Origin: Pseudomonadota bacterium
Lineage (GTDB): Bacteria > Desulfobacterota > Desulfobulbia > Desulfobulbales > Desulfocapsaceae
NCBI GenBank assembly: GCA_023412495.1
Contig: JAEYNP010000042.1
Span: forward strand, 62,001-126,000
DNA: 64,000 nucleotides
Reading direction: 5' to 3'
Below the pieces are notes generated by a model. That model did not search any database and was not told the origin of the DNA. It was given only the letters and a program-made list of their open reading frames with translations. The position numbers were made by a program, and so were the translations under genes. Of the stretch, positions 13,232-23,073 are shown in pieces. Position 1 is the first letter of the stretch. Each line of letters starts with the position of its first letter.

Positions 13232-14464
13232 ATGCTGCCGCAACATTTCTTACTCGATATCGATGATGCCTGGAAAAATCTGCGCCGGCGGCCCCTGCGA
13301 TCGCTGCTCAGCAGCCTGGGTATCGGTATCGGCGTCACAGCCCTTATCGCCATGCTTTCCATCAGCGAGGGGGCGAAGCAGGCGGCTTTCGAGAAGATCG
13401 GCTCGATGGGGATCAACACCCTGCGGATCGAGGCGGTGGACCTGCGGCAAAGTGGCAGCGCCATAAACCTGTCCCAGGGGATAAGCCTGGAGGATAGTCT
13501 TCAGCTGGAACAATGGCTGGGAGGCAGGGGCATCGTCGGCGCGTATGTTCGAAAAGACAATGTCCCGGTGAGAGCGGGGAGCAAGACCGTCCCGGCGACC
13601 GTGGTGGGGGTCAGCGAGGGGTGGTTCGCGGCGGAGCGCCTCTTCGTCGAGCAGGGCCGGACGCTCGATGCCGGCGATATCGCCTATCGGGGAAATTCCT
13701 GCGTACTCGGCAGCAGTCTTGCGGCGACCCTCCGGGCCGAAATCCTGGCTACCGTTCAGCTGGGTTCCATGCCCTCGACTGTCGTCGGTGTTGCTGCTCC
13801 GCGCGGCCGACTGCTTACCGAGGGCACCGGGCTTTCCACCCTGGATTTCGACAACGCCGTCATTCTGCCCATATCGAGCATGCCTTTTGCGAAGAGCGTG
13901 GCCGGGCGGGCGGTGTTGGATGGTCTGGTCGTCTCCCTCGGCGCTTCAGAGGCAGAGGCGATTCTCTCCGTTGCCGGGCAGGTAAGGCAGCTGCTCATAC
14001 AGAATCACCGGAATGTCGAAGATTTCAAAATGGTTGTGCCGGTAACCCTGCTCCGGGAAGCGCAGGAGAGCCAGAAGGTTTTCTCCATCATCATGGGGGC
14101 GATTGCCGGGCTCTCGCTTCTGGTGGGCGGTATCGGAGTGATGAACATCATGCTCGCCCATATTGCTGAACAGACTCGAGAGATCGGTTTGCGGATGGCG
14201 CTCGGCGCGCCCAAGGGCAGGATCGTCAGCCTCTACCTGTGGAATTCTACCCTGTTGACGCTGTCGGGAGGTCTTTGGGGGATGCCTGCCGGTATGCTGC
14301 TGGCGCTGGGTATCGAAAAGATCGCCGGCTGGGATGTGGTCTTTTCAACCTTCAGCCTGGTTGCGGCCCCGCTTTCGGCCATAGTGACGGGGATTGTTTT
14401 CGGGCTTCATCCCGCCCGGAGGGCCGCGGCCCTCACGCCTGCCCTCGCCCTGAGGGATTCGTAA
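13232..14464 (+). CDS. ABC transporter permease (MacB/FtsX family)
   Basis: This 410-residue permease has the MacB layout: an N-terminal helix (LRSLLSSLGIGIGVTALIAML), a large periplasmic MacB_PCD domain, and three C-terminal membrane helices. These include GGIGVMNIMLAHIAEQTREIGLRMALGA, quoted in parts GGIGVMNIMLAHI and REIGLRMALGA, the hallmark of this family. It ends the TolC-adaptor-ATPase-permease operon. MacB-type pumps export peptides, lipopeptides or macrolides; which applies here cannot be told from sequence. Confidence 0.9.
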   Translation: MLPQHFLLDIDDAWKNLRRRPLRSLLSSLGIGIGVTALIAMLSISEGAKQAAFEKIGSMGINTLRIEAVDLRQSGSAINLSQGISLEDSLQLEQWLGGRGIVGAYVRKDNVPVRAGSKTVPATVVGVSEGWFAAERLFVEQGRTLDAGDIAYRGNSCVLGSSLAATLRAEILATVQLGSMPSTVVGVAAPRGRLLTEGTGLSTLDFDNAVILPISSMPFAKSVAGRAVLDGLVVSLGASEAEAILSVAGQVRQLLIQNHRNVEDFKMVVPVTLLREAQESQKVFSIIMGAIAGLSLLVGGIGVMNIMLAHIAEQTREIGLRMALGAPKGRIVSLYLWNSTLLTLSGGLWGMPAGMLLALGIEKIAGWDVVFSTFSLVAAPLSAIVTGIVFGLHPARRAAALTPALALRDS

Positions 14465-14771
14465 GCTATCAGCTGTATCGGCTGTCAACTTTTGGCCGGC
14501 TTCCTTCAATTACGGTTACCACAATCGCCAAAAACCTCGTCGCACAAAGCGCCGACCAGCTCGGACGCGTCTTCCTTGGTTTCAGATGCGCCGATCAACA
14601 GACGGGTCTGCGGCTGATTGGTTGTGGTCTCCCGTGCGTAACCTGGCATAATAAATGAGAATATAGTCCGGGTGCACCGGGTGGCCGGGACAGACTGATG
14701 ATGACGGTGCAGGCTTTGTAATTTTCGATCTGCCGAGCCAGCTCATGCTGTCGAACAATATGAGATTGACG
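14465..14771. other. 307-bp gap with possible decayed coding remnant on the minus strand
   Basis: On the minus strand two adjacent reading frames look coding-like but are broken. One reads HELARQIENYKACTVIISLSR (in parts, nt ~14760-14690) and another reads RLLIGASETKEDASELVGAL (~14610-14550). A frameshift would be needed to join them. I cannot name the parent gene. No terminator is obvious for either flanking, convergent gene. Confidence 0.3.
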
Positions 14772-16565
14772 TCACATTGTTCCATGCCCCGCAACAGGAT
14801 ACATCGGCCAAAACAGCGGCACCATGATCAATATAACAATCATGAGGATGATGCTGAGCAGCAGGCCGGTCTTGATGAAGTCCAGGAATTTGTACCGACC
14901 CGGCCCGTAAACGAGGATGCAGGAGGGTTCGAAGGGGGTGATGAAAGACACTGACGCGGCGAGCATTATGCCGATGGCAAAGGTCCTCTCGTTGGCGCCG
15001 ATTGCCTGGGCGGCCTCGAGAGCCACGGGCAACACGACGAGCGCGGCAGCTGCGTTCGACATAGGCTGGGTGAGTATCATGGTCACCAGAAAGAAACCGG
15101 CCAGGATGACGATATCGCCGAAGGGTCCCAGGTTGTCGACCACCAGCCCGGCCAGATACTGGGCGGCCCCGCTGTGGCCATCGTCCATGGCGGTTCCGAA
15201 AGCGGTCATTCCGCCAATCAGTATGATTATCCGCCAATCGATAAATTCATATGCCTCTTCTGCGGTTATCGAGCGCGAAAGAATGGTCAGCAAAACTGCC
15301 CCCAAAAAACATACGGACAGCGGGAGCCAGCCCAGTCCTCCCGCAACGATTGCCAGGGTGAAAAAAATAAGCGTGAGCAACCCCTTGCTCTTTCGATATG
15401 CTGAAGGATGAAACTCCTCGATTATCCACAGATCGGACTGCCGCCTGAATCCCGGGAGGCGATCGACGGGGCCCTGGATGAGCAGCATGTCGCCCATGCG
15501 CAGCCTGATACGCCCGATCTTTTCCCGCAGTGCTTGCCCCTGGCGATTTATCGCCAGGGCAGTCATACCGTAGCGATTGCGAAAGTTCACTTCCTTCAGG
15601 GTCTGGCCGATGAGGTCTGACTGGGGTGTGACGATAACTTCCATTATCTTTATATCCTGGGCCTGAAGATCCCGGTCGCCGAGTTTGATGTCCGCAAGAA
15701 TCTCCACTCCGGCTGTGTCTTTGATTTTGATGACTTCCGTGACTTTTCCTTCGACGAGCAATGTGTCGCCAGGTTGAATCGTCATTCGGGCATTGGTGAG
15801 AAATTTTTCGCCACCTCTTATGACCTCTAGGATGCGAAATCCCATTTTCGAGAGGTCTGACTGGTATATTTTCTGCCCGATAAGTTTTGATTTGGGAGTG
15901 ACGATTATCTCGCTCAGGTATTCGCGTATGGCATATTCTTCGGTGAGACTCTCTTCCTTGTGCTCAGGGAGCAATCGCTTGCCGATGGTCATCATGTAGA
16001 TGATTCCGATTGCCACGATGGCCAGACCGACCGGGGTCACTTCGAAAAGAGAGAGTGGCTCCATTCCCGAACTGGCGATGTATCCGCTGACGGCAACATT
16101 GGTAGATGTGCCTATCAAAGTGCATGTTCCTCCCATGATCGAGGCGAAAGCGAGAGGCATGAGCACTTTCGATACACTTATTTTTGATCTTTTTGCCACT
16201 CCTATCGCCGGGGGCATGAACATGGCCGTTGCGGTCGTGTTGTTCATGAACGAGGAGACGCCGCCGACAAAAACCATGATGGAGAAAAGCAGTCTATTCT
16301 GATTGCCGCCCGCCAGTTTGTAGAGCCGCGCACCCATGGCGTCGATGAAGCCGGAACGCTGCAAGGCGCCGCTGATTACAAAAATCGAGATAAGAATGAC
16401 TATGATTTCGCTGCTGAAGCCTCGAAAGGCTTCCTCCGGAGTGAGTATGCCTGTCAAAATGAGGGCTGACAGGAGCAACAGTGTGATGATATCGACAGAA
16501 AACTTCTCCGTCGCGAACAGCACGATGGCGAGAACGAGCAGGCCCAGGACTATTGCAATCTGCAT
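14772..16565 (-). CDS. SLC13/DASS-family transporter with two RCK-C (TrkA-C) domains
   Basis: This 597-residue protein has two halves of hydrophobic helices (starting MQIAIVLGLLVLAIVLFATE; second half from LLTLIFFTLAIVAGGLGWLP). They are separated by a soluble middle with two RCK-C-like repeats (EIIVTPKSKLIGQKI and MEVIVTPQSDLIGQTL). The conserved NTT-type substrate loops appear as SFMNNTTATAMFMP and MSNAAAALVVLP. Related carriers move dicarboxylates or sulfate/anions with sodium; the exact substrate is not determinable. It is a single transcription unit converging on the export operon. Confidence 0.85.
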   Translation of the reverse strand: MQIAIVLGLLVLAIVLFATEKFSVDIITLLLLSALILTGILTPEEAFRGFSSEIIVILISIFVISGALQRSGFIDAMGARLYKLAGGNQNRLLFSIMVFVGGVSSFMNNTTATAMFMPPAIGVAKRSKISVSKVLMPLAFASIMGGTCTLIGTSTNVAVSGYIASSGMEPLSLFEVTPVGLAIVAIGIIYMMTIGKRLLPEHKEESLTEEYAIREYLSEIIVTPKSKLIGQKIYQSDLSKMGFRILEVIRGGEKFLTNARMTIQPGDTLLVEGKVTEVIKIKDTAGVEILADIKLGDRDLQAQDIKIMEVIVTPQSDLIGQTLKEVNFRNRYGMTALAINRQGQALREKIGRIRLRMGDMLLIQGPVDRLPGFRRQSDLWIIEEFHPSAYRKSKGLLTLIFFTLAIVAGGLGWLPLSVCFLGAVLLTILSRSITAEEAYEFIDWRIIILIGGMTAFGTAMDDGHSGAAQYLAGLVVDNLGPFGDIVILAGFFLVTMILTQPMSNAAAALVVLPVALEAAQAIGANERTFAIGIMLAASVSFITPFEPSCILVYGPGRYKFLDFIKTGLLLSIILMIVILIMVPLFWPMYPVAGHGTM

Positions 16566-16853
16566 ATGAAAATAAGGTTATACCTTGTTTTTCTTTCAGA
16601 AATCTATCAACAGGGGACTGTCTTTTCTCTTGTATGGATTGAGGGGAGCAAAGTCAAGGTGAGTGTGATCGTTCGAAAGCCTGCGTCCCTGTGGGTGCTT
16701 GCTTTTTGCGCAAATTAATATGCAGGGCCCGACGGGGGTGATTACATTGAACCTATCACGATGTGGAGGTAATCTTCCCTCCCTGCCCCTCACAACAGAG
16801 TCTCGCTTTCCGAGCGAGTTACCATTCAACAAGTCAGCTAAAGGAGAAGAACA

Positions 16854-17135
16854 ATGAGATCGAATTTGGATATACAACAGGGAACCGGGCGGCATTCTGA
16901 AGGCAAACTGGCCAAAGCCATTGAACGGCAGACGGTAAAAGTGCCTTCGGATCTTTTCCTATGGGCGGCCTTTGGCGCGATTGCCGTAGGATTTTTCCTG
17001 GAAGTCACAGGGCATGAGGAGAAGGGGCACTGGGTCGGGCAATGGGTTGCGCCGATTCTCCTGCTTGGTCTATACAACAAGCTGGTCAAGGTGTCGGGGT
17101 CTGAAGGCACAAGCGAGCTTTCCACCTATCCGTAA
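16854..17135 (+). CDS. Small membrane protein of unknown function
   Basis: This 93-residue ORF has a strong ribosome-binding site (AAAGGAGAAGAACA then ATG). After a charged N-terminus (KLAKAIERQTVKVPSD) come two hydrophobic segments (LFLWAAFGAIAVGFFLEVTG and WVAPILLLGLYNKLVKV). This is the arrangement of a two-helix inner-membrane protein with both ends probably cytoplasmic. A short hairpin (CTCGC-TTTCC-GAGCGAG near 16800) lies in its leader. No family is recognised. Confidence 0.65.
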   Translation: MRSNLDIQQGTGRHSEGKLAKAIERQTVKVPSDLFLWAAFGAIAVGFFLEVTGHEEKGHWVGQWVAPILLLGLYNKLVKVSGSEGTSELSTYP

Positions 17136-17151
17136 AAGTCCACTTCCCGGC

Positions 17152-17185
17152 CTCCCTCTTTCCCGAGGGAGCACCGAGCTTTTTT
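17152..17185 (+). terminator. Terminator-like hairpin after small membrane gene
   Basis: CTCCCTC (17152-17158) pairs with GAGGGAG (17165-17171), and a T6 tract follows at about 17180. The seven-base gap between stem and T-tract makes it an imperfect intrinsic terminator. Confidence 0.5.
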
Positions 17186-17521
17186 ATATCGGGCTGGATC
17201 GATGATAGATTGTCACATCCATGCCCGTTCTTTTTTGTTCATCCGGCAAACGAGCACCTTGATTGACAGAAACCGGTGGGTGGCCTTTTGAGGTCTCCTT
17301 GCTATGCGATCATCAAAAACGAAAAACCGGTGAGAGAGCAAAAAGCTATTTCTCCACAATTTCCTGTTTTTACGCGGATACACTGAAAATCCTAGACTTT
17401 TCCAGGAGGATCGTCGCTCGCTCGGCACCGGACACGTCCGGATGATGCGTTTCTCCTTGTGGTCCTGCGAATGACTTGCTATAAGTGGTGCATTTAAATC
17501 TTCCCCGAGTCGCACCGTTTC
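17186..17521. promoter_or_regulatory. Gap upstream of minC with candidate promoter 17457-17485
   Basis: The stretch has no convincing gene. A candidate sigma70 promoter lies near its end: TTGTGG (17457-17462), a 17-nt spacer and TATAAG (17480-17485), about 36 nt before the minC ATG. The -10 box is good and the -35 box is weak. Confidence 0.45.
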
Positions 17522-18316
17522 ATGAAAGCAAGTACATCCGCAGAGACTCCGGTCTTTGAGTTAAAAGGCAGTGTTCTTACGGTACTGGTTCTGCATGTCA
17601 AGCAGGCCGATCCCGACAGGCTCTATCCGCAACTGGAAAAAAAGATCGGTCAGGCACGGTCCTTCTTCAGCAGCGCCCCGGTATTGCTCGACCTGAGCGC
17701 CGTAGACGAGGAAGGGCAGGCGGCGCTGGATATCAAGTTCCTGGCCGATACACTCCGCGGATTGGGAGTGGTCCCGGTCGGAGTCCGGGGCGGTGCGGCC
17801 AGCCAGTGCGAACGTGTGCTTCGGGCCGGACTGGGGCTGCTGCCTTCCGTCAAGATCGAGAAGACCGTTGCGGCGTCTCCCGACCCGCAACCTGCTGAAC
17901 CGGAGTCAACCGCAAAAGAGCGCTCGCCAGAATCACCGGCAGCTGCGGTAAGCAAAAAATCCGCAGCTGTTGCGACCAAGGTGATCGCCCACCCTGTCCG
18001 CTCCGGTCAGCAGGTCTTCGCCCCGGAGGGAGACCTGGTCATTCTCTCATCGGTGAATGCCGGAGCGGAAGTCCTTGCCGCCGGCAGCATCCATATCTAC
18101 GGCGCCCTTCGCGGCCGGGCAATGGCCGGCATCAACGGGGACGTGACTGCCCGGATCTTCAGCCTGCAGTGCAATGCCGAGCTGGTGGCCGTCGCGGGTG
18201 AATACGCGGTGAACGAATCTCTGGATGCGGCGCTGATCAATCAGAGCGTGATCGTTTCCCTGAAGGACAATGCCCTTAATTTTCAGGCAATCGGCTCGTT
18301 CAAGCCCCTCTCATGA
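17522..18316 (+). CDS. minC: Septum-site determining protein MinC
   Basis: MinC blocks FtsZ ring assembly away from midcell. The 264-residue product has the two-domain plan. The N-terminal domain (residues ~1-105) is followed by a Pro/Ala/Glu-rich linker (~120-150). The C-terminal right-handed beta-helix domain has the diagnostic GSIHIYGALRGRAMAG segment (nt ~18085-18130). The linker is long and low-complexity compared with the E. coli protein. It is the first gene of minCDE, 45 nt upstream of minD. Confidence 0.93.
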   Translation: MKASTSAETPVFELKGSVLTVLVLHVKQADPDRLYPQLEKKIGQARSFFSSAPVLLDLSAVDEEGQAALDIKFLADTLRGLGVVPVGVRGGAASQCERVLRAGLGLLPSVKIEKTVAASPDPQPAEPESTAKERSPESPAAAVSKKSAAVATKVIAHPVRSGQQVFAPEGDLVILSSVNAGAEVLAAGSIHIYGALRGRAMAGINGDVTARIFSLQCNAELVAVAGEYAVNESLDAALINQSVIVSLKDNALNFQAIGSFKPLS

Positions 18317-18361
18317 ACGAGATTTTCTTATAACTCAACCAGATGTGAACTCACATAGAAT

Positions 18362-19216
18362 ATGGCGACAGAAAAGCTTCCCCGAAAAGAGGAAAATGGC
18401 TTGGCCAAGGTGGTGGTCGTTACCTCCGGCAAAGGCGGAGTAGGGAAAACGACGACCAGCGCCGCCTTTGCCGCGGGCCTGGCGTTGCGCGGCTACAAAA
18501 CGGTGGTCATCGACTTCGATGTCGGTTTGCGCAATCTCGACCTGATCATGGGCTGCGAACGGCGGGTGGTTTTCGACCTGCTGAATGTCATTCACGGCGA
18601 AGGATCGCTCAATCAGGCGCTGATCAAGGACAAGCGGGTGGATAACCTTTTCATCCTGCCCGCTTCCCAGACCCGCGACAAGGATGCCCTGTCCCGGGAA
18701 GGTGTCGGGGAGGTCATCTCGGCTCTTCAGCGGAACTTCGACTACATCGTCTGCGATTCTCCGGCGGGCATCGAGAAGGGAGCGATGATCGCCATGTACT
18801 TTGCCGACGAGGCCCTGGTCGTTACCAACCCGGAGGTTTCCTCGGTGCGGGATTCCGATCGGATTATCGGCATGCTGGCGAGCAAGACCCGCCGTGCCGA
18901 ACAGGAGCTGGCACCGGTAAAGGAGCATCTGGTGATTACCCGTTACGACCCGGTCCGGGTCGATAGGGGTGATATGCTGAGCGCAGGCGACGTACACGAG
19001 ATTCTTGCCATCCCGTTCCTCGGCGTGGTCCCCGAGTCCAAATCGGTGCTTGCCGCATCCAATTCCGGGGTGCCTGTCACGCTCACGGACGAGAGCGATG
19101 CGGGCGAGGCGTATTTCGATATCGTCGACCGCTTCCTTGGCCAGGATCGTCCATTCCGATTCCTGGATGTCCCGAAAAGAAGTATTTTTTCACGTATTTT
19201 CGGAAATAAGGGGTGA
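18362..19216 (+). CDS. minD: Septum-site determining ATPase MinD
   Basis: This ParA-type ATPase oscillates on the membrane and recruits MinC. The deviant Walker A motif [16 protein letters not shown] is near the N-terminus (nt ~18428-18475). [15 protein letters not shown] follows, and the C-terminus ends in an amphipathic membrane-targeting helix ([13 protein letters not shown]). The first 12 or so residues ([13 protein letters not shown]) are a short extension before the usual start of the fold. minE begins 1 nt after the stop codon. Confidence 0.95.
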   Translation: MATEKLPRKEENGLAKVVVVTSGKGGVGKTTTSAAFAAGLALRGYKTVVIDFDVGLRNLDLIMGCERRVVFDLLNVIHGEGSLNQALIKDKRVDNLFILPASQTRDKDALSREGVGEVISALQRNFDYIVCDSPAGIEKGAMIAMYFADEALVVTNPEVSSVRDSDRIIGMLASKTRRAEQELAPVKEHLVITRYDPVRVDRGDMLSAGDVHEILAIPFLGVVPESKSVLAASNSGVPVTLTDESDAGEAYFDIVDRFLGQDRPFRFLDVPKRSIFSRIFGNKG

Positions 19217-19217
19217 T

Positions 19218-19499
19218 ATGAGATTCTTCGATTTCTTCCGATCAAAACGGCAGAGTTCCGCTTCGATAGCAAAAGAGCGACTCCAGATAATCGTTGCCCA
19301 CGAACGTCGGCATTCGTCTACGCCCGATTTCCTGCCGAGGCTCCAGAAGGATATCGTCGAGGTGGTGAGAAAATATATCCATATCGAAGAGGATCAGATC
19401 AAACTGTCGGTCGACAGGAATGAGGACTGCGAGATCCTCGAGCTGAATATCTCTCTTTCCAATCCGGCGGCGCCCGCGAATTCTGTGGCGGGGCAGTGA
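19218..19499 (+). CDS. minE: Cell division topological specificity factor MinE
   Basis: The 93-residue product starts [11 protein letters not shown] at ATG 19218; a longer upstream reading overlaps minD and is rejected. The N-terminal membrane-binding/MinD-contact region ([16 protein letters not shown]) and the C-terminal topological domain ([24 protein letters not shown]) match MinE. It stimulates MinD ATP hydrolysis. An intrinsic terminator follows at 19596. Confidence 0.95.
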   Translation: MRFFDFFRSKRQSSASIAKERLQIIVAHERRHSSTPDFLPRLQKDIVEVVRKYIHIEEDQIKLSVDRNEDCEILELNISLSNPAAPANSVAGQ

Positions 19500-19595
19500 G
19501 GAATCAAGGGCGGCAGAAAGGGAGCGTCTGTCCGGCTGGCCAGCCTCTCACAGAAGCGATGGCGATGGAATGCTGTGAATCGCGTTCAGAAACAC

Positions 19596-19633
19596 AAAAA
19601 GCACCTGAGGCAACCGCCTCAGGTGCTTTTTAC
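19596..19633. terminator. Bidirectional intrinsic terminator between minE and the HD-GYP gene
   Basis: A perfect 16-nt inverted repeat (AAAAAGCACCTGAGGC / GCCTCAGGTGCTTTTT) with an AACC loop has A- and T-tracts on both sides. It would serve both minCDE and the convergent minus-strand operon. Confidence 0.9.
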
Positions 19634-19733
19634 CCATTCCTGCGATACCCTCAAGGCATCGCCTTTGAACCCCAGGCTGATGTGCAAAATGCAGCACGCC
19701 CACGTGCAAGCCGACCCTGGATCCGATGAAGCC

Positions 19734-21113
19734 TCACAGATTGAGATAATTGAGAAGCAGGCCGTTAATGTAGAGATTATCGGGGCTTATGCTTCCCAGG
19801 TCCACCTCTCGCTGTTTATCCTTTGGCAGGACGATGCCGTTCTTGAGTTTTGATATGCACACTCGGGGGCGCTCGAGGCGATTGCCGACGCCGGATACCA
19901 TGCCGATGCTGCCGTCGGACAGCTCGACATATGTTCCGGGAGGATAGATGCCGATTAGCTTTATAAAGAGGCTGAGCAAGCCGGCGTGAAAGGCGCCTTT
20001 ATCGTTGATCATTATCGAAAATGCCTGTTGAGGGGTCAACGCCTTTTTATAGGGGCGAACTGCGGTGAGGGCCTCGAAGACATCGATAATCTGCAGAAGG
20101 TCAATGACGGGATTGGTGAGGACCCAGGCCGGGCGTTGCGGATAGCCTCTGCCGTCATGTCGCTGATGATGTCCCCAGGATGCGGCGATATCCAGGGCGG
20201 TAGCATCTTTTTGGGCGAGCAGCAGCTCCGCGCCTGTGCGGGGATGATCCTTGATGAGGCTGTATTCCTCGTCACTGAGGGCGCTGGTTTTATAAAGGAT
20301 TTCGGGCGCAATCTTGCTCTTGCCGATGTCATGGAACATAGCTGCGGTAGCCAGGGCGAGGATATCCTCCTGAGGCCAGTTAAGTTGCATCCCCATATAA
20401 ACGGCGATAGAACTCACCCTGACGGAATGGCCAACGGTATAACTGTCATAATCCGGGTAGTGGATGTACTGCATCACATCGGCAAAATTGGTCCGGGTAA
20501 AATGCAGCATGAATTCGCTGACCGAGCGGGCGCTGTCAATATCGAGTTCGCGGTTGTAGGCGGCATTGCCATGCGCCTGGGTGACCACATCGAATATTGC
20601 CTGATAGATAAGGGCAGGTGACTGCAGGAACCCGCCTGTCTCTTCTCCTTCCCACGGTTTCTTGCCATCGGCGAGGCCTATCGCCGGTTGGTCGTTATAA
20701 TGGCCGGCGAGGGTAATGGTTTCGATGCCATGTTTTTTGAAGAGCTCTCTCGCCTCTGCAAGACCCGAGAGTTGGTTTTTTAAACTGTCGCTGAGATCCA
20801 TGAATCGGTTCACGGTGTCGATGGTGACATTCTCTGAGAAGGAGATGCCTCCGCAGCGAAGAAGCTTCATGAACGACATGAGTTGTCGTCCGACTACGGT
20901 TGGGCCGAATAACCGTTTTCCGTCAAAGACAAAGTGGTTGTCGATGATGCCAAGAAAAAACTCCTTGCGGTTATTTGCCTTGAAAAACTCGACAAGATTT
21001 TCGACGAAAACCTCGGTGTAATTAAGTACTTTGGGGTGCTTGGAGAAGTAGAGCCTTCGGTTGGCTATGCCTTTGCAGAGCAAGATAATGATATCGTTGA
21101 CTGTGTTGTCCAT
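19734..21113 (-). CDS. HD-GYP domain protein (putative c-di-GMP phosphodiesterase)
   Basis: The product has 459 residues from the ATG that overlaps the upstream stop codon; a reading from 21185 is rejected. The C-terminal half carries an HD-GYP domain: AAMFHDIGKSKI (HD pair), a PRTGAELL segment, HHQRHDGRGYPQ (the GYP signature, with Arg-His in place of the common Arg-Trp) and QIIDVFEALTAVRPY. The N-terminal ~170 residues lack a recognised domain. HD-GYP enzymes degrade cyclic di-GMP. It ends a three-gene operon with the two HEAT-like proteins upstream, which suggests that it is the output of that set. Confidence 0.85.
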   Translation of the reverse strand: MDNTVNDIIILLCKGIANRRLYFSKHPKVLNYTEVFVENLVEFFKANNRKEFFLGIIDNHFVFDGKRLFGPTVVGRQLMSFMKLLRCGGISFSENVTIDTVNRFMDLSDSLKNQLSGLAEARELFKKHGIETITLAGHYNDQPAIGLADGKKPWEGEETGGFLQSPALIYQAIFDVVTQAHGNAAYNRELDIDSARSVSEFMLHFTRTNFADVMQYIHYPDYDSYTVGHSVRVSSIAVYMGMQLNWPQEDILALATAAMFHDIGKSKIAPEILYKTSALSDEEYSLIKDHPRTGAELLLAQKDATALDIAASWGHHQRHDGRGYPQRPAWVLTNPVIDLLQIIDVFEALTAVRPYKKALTPQQAFSIMINDKGAFHAGLLSLFIKLIGIYPPGTYVELSDGSIGMVSGVGNRLERPRVCISKLKNGIVLPKDKQREVDLGSISPDNLYINGLLLNYLNL

Positions 21114-21115
21114 AA

Positions 21116-23050
21116 TCAGCCCAATGGCTTGCGTTTGAGACGTTTCAGGGTTTGCGTGGCCGCTTCGCGGCAAGGCGATGGCCATTTGGGGACGACGATC
21201 ATTTTCTTTTCGGTCAGTATCTTTTCGAGCAGGTCCCGCGTTCCGTCAACCTGTAGCTGCGCCGTCGCCTTGATGGTTTGAACCACCCAGTTTAGGTTTC
21301 TTACCGCCTCATCGATCATCGGCAGTCGCTCGACCACCAGTTTCCCCGCCATTATATGCAAACTGACTGGATATCGCTTTTGCTGTGCAACAGCCAGGTA
21401 AGATTGGAGAAATTGCACGTGTTCAGGCAGGGTCAGGTCCATGAGCGGGGCAACAGCCTCGATCAGCCAATCGGGCGGCGCCGCCCTGAGGCCGGCAAGC
21501 ACACGGGAAGCGACCTGCATTCTCATCGACGTTTCCAGAAGTACCGCGTAGAGCGGGTAGGCTATTCTTAACTCCGGGGCAAAGATATCATCGGCTATCT
21601 TCCGCTCCCTGATCGATTCGATGACTTCCAGTTCCAGCAATTGATCTCGCATAACTTTGCCGGGAATTCCGGCTGCAATACTTGCAAGCTCGTTGAATAG
21701 TCGCTGTTGCTCTGCCTGACGGCCCACTGCCAGCAGTTCGTTTATCATCGTTGGCCAGAGGCGTTCGATGAAGATTGGCTGGAGCCGGCGACAGAGCATG
21801 ACAAGAAAAGGCAGTGACGAAAAGATATTCATGCCGCGAAGTTGCAGGGCCACGAAGTCGACCGCTTCACGCAAGCGTATGGTCTCTGTGCACTCCGCCA
21901 GGTGAACAATACCCTTGACCAGCACGTCGACCATTTGAAGGGAGAAGGACGTGGTGAGGATAGCGCGAAGGTTACGGCGAATATTTTCCCCAGCTTCGGC
22001 ATCCTGAGGGTATTGCAGCAACTGCAGGAGAACAGCCAGTTCGTCGTATTGAATATTCTCATTAAATGAATCGAGCAGCCTGTCTTCCGAGTAATTGTCC
22101 TGGACAAAGGACTCGATTTCACCGATTGTCATATAGGTGCCTTTGTCCCTGGATGGCAAACTCGTTTTTCCGTCTCCTTCTGTCTTTTGTGGCCTTTGAG
22201 CATGGCCACGATTGAATGCCGTCACCAAGAGATTGATGGTCTCCCGGGATTCATTGTCATCCAGCTCTTGTCTCAGACCGTTGAAGATTGCCGACAGGGC
22301 ATTCAAATCGTTATGGGAAAATACCTTTGCTTTTCCTTCTCCGAAAAAGGCACTGGCTACCACTTTGGCCATCAGCTTGCGGACATCCTGCCAGCTGACG
22401 GCTGGCATTCCCCGGAGTTTTATTGGATTCTTCTCGAATCTCCGGGCCAGGGTGTTGATGAATTCCCGGCATTTGGCAATCTGCTGACGGTCAAGTCCCT
22501 GCTCTTCGAGCATACCGAACATGGAATCAAGATTCTGTCCTTCTTCATCGTTTCGGAATTCTCCAAGTATCGAGGCCTCATCGACAAGAAACTCCTTCTG
22601 GTTGATACGGATCGTCGACGGAAGACCAACTATCGCTGCCTTGGTGAACTGCTTGACGCTCAGCAGTTGAGAACGATGCAGTAAGACAGTCCTGGCGAAT
22701 TGCAGCAGATCTGTCAAGTTGACGGTCCGGTCGATTTCAATCCGTCCAATGCCAAGATCTCGAAAAAGCCTTTCTACCTCGGAGACGGGAGGGGAGACGG
22801 CTGTGATTTCCTGGCCTTCTACCAGCATTACCGTTCCCTTCAGTTCGATATCGGCCGATCTTTTTGCCTCGGTGATCTTTTGGAGATTTTGCTGAAAAAG
22901 ATGTGCCGCCCGATCCAGCACCGCATGACCTTCGGGGTAATAGGTGCCGATTTTGAATATGCGATGCAAGGATTCGAGAAACTCGTTGAGTGTCTTTTGC
23001 GGCAGCTGTTGTGATGCCTCTTCTGCCGATCGTAGCGGGTTGTCGCTCAT
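21116..23050 (-). CDS. Large HEAT-like helical protein of unknown function, middle gene of signalling operon
   Basis: This 644-residue soluble protein has no membrane segment. Leucine-rich amphipathic helices recur through the C-terminal two thirds (for example LAVLLQLLQYPQDAEAGENI and ELASIAAGIPGKVMRDQLLE), which suggests an alpha-solenoid. The N-terminal ~120 residues (FKIGTYYPEGHAVLDRAA..) resemble the N-terminus of the HD-GYP partner next door (YFSKHPKVLNYTEVF..), hinting at a shared sensing or scaffold module. It is 23 nt downstream of the cNMP-binding gene, and its stop overlaps the start of the HD-GYP gene. The exact role is unknown. Confidence 0.65.
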   Translation of the reverse strand: MSDNPLRSAEEASQQLPQKTLNEFLESLHRIFKIGTYYPEGHAVLDRAAHLFQQNLQKITEAKRSADIELKGTVMLVEGQEITAVSPPVSEVERLFRDLGIGRIEIDRTVNLTDLLQFARTVLLHRSQLLSVKQFTKAAIVGLPSTIRINQKEFLVDEASILGEFRNDEEGQNLDSMFGMLEEQGLDRQQIAKCREFINTLARRFEKNPIKLRGMPAVSWQDVRKLMAKVVASAFFGEGKAKVFSHNDLNALSAIFNGLRQELDDNESRETINLLVTAFNRGHAQRPQKTEGDGKTSLPSRDKGTYMTIGEIESFVQDNYSEDRLLDSFNENIQYDELAVLLQLLQYPQDAEAGENIRRNLRAILTTSFSLQMVDVLVKGIVHLAECTETIRLREAVDFVALQLRGMNIFSSLPFLVMLCRRLQPIFIERLWPTMINELLAVGRQAEQQRLFNELASIAAGIPGKVMRDQLLELEVIESIRERKIADDIFAPELRIAYPLYAVLLETSMRMQVASRVLAGLRAAPPDWLIEAVAPLMDLTLPEHVQFLQSYLAVAQQKRYPVSLHIMAGKLVVERLPMIDEAVRNLNWVVQTIKATAQLQVDGTRDLLEKILTEKKMIVVPKWPSPCREAATQTLKRLKRKPLG

Positions 23051-23073
23051 GACTCAATGAAACCAATGCATGA

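Noticed and set aside
17213..17515. 100-codon minus-strand ORF upstream of minC
   Set aside because: Arg/Lys/Ser-rich random-looking translation, overlaps the candidate minC promoter, no start signal.
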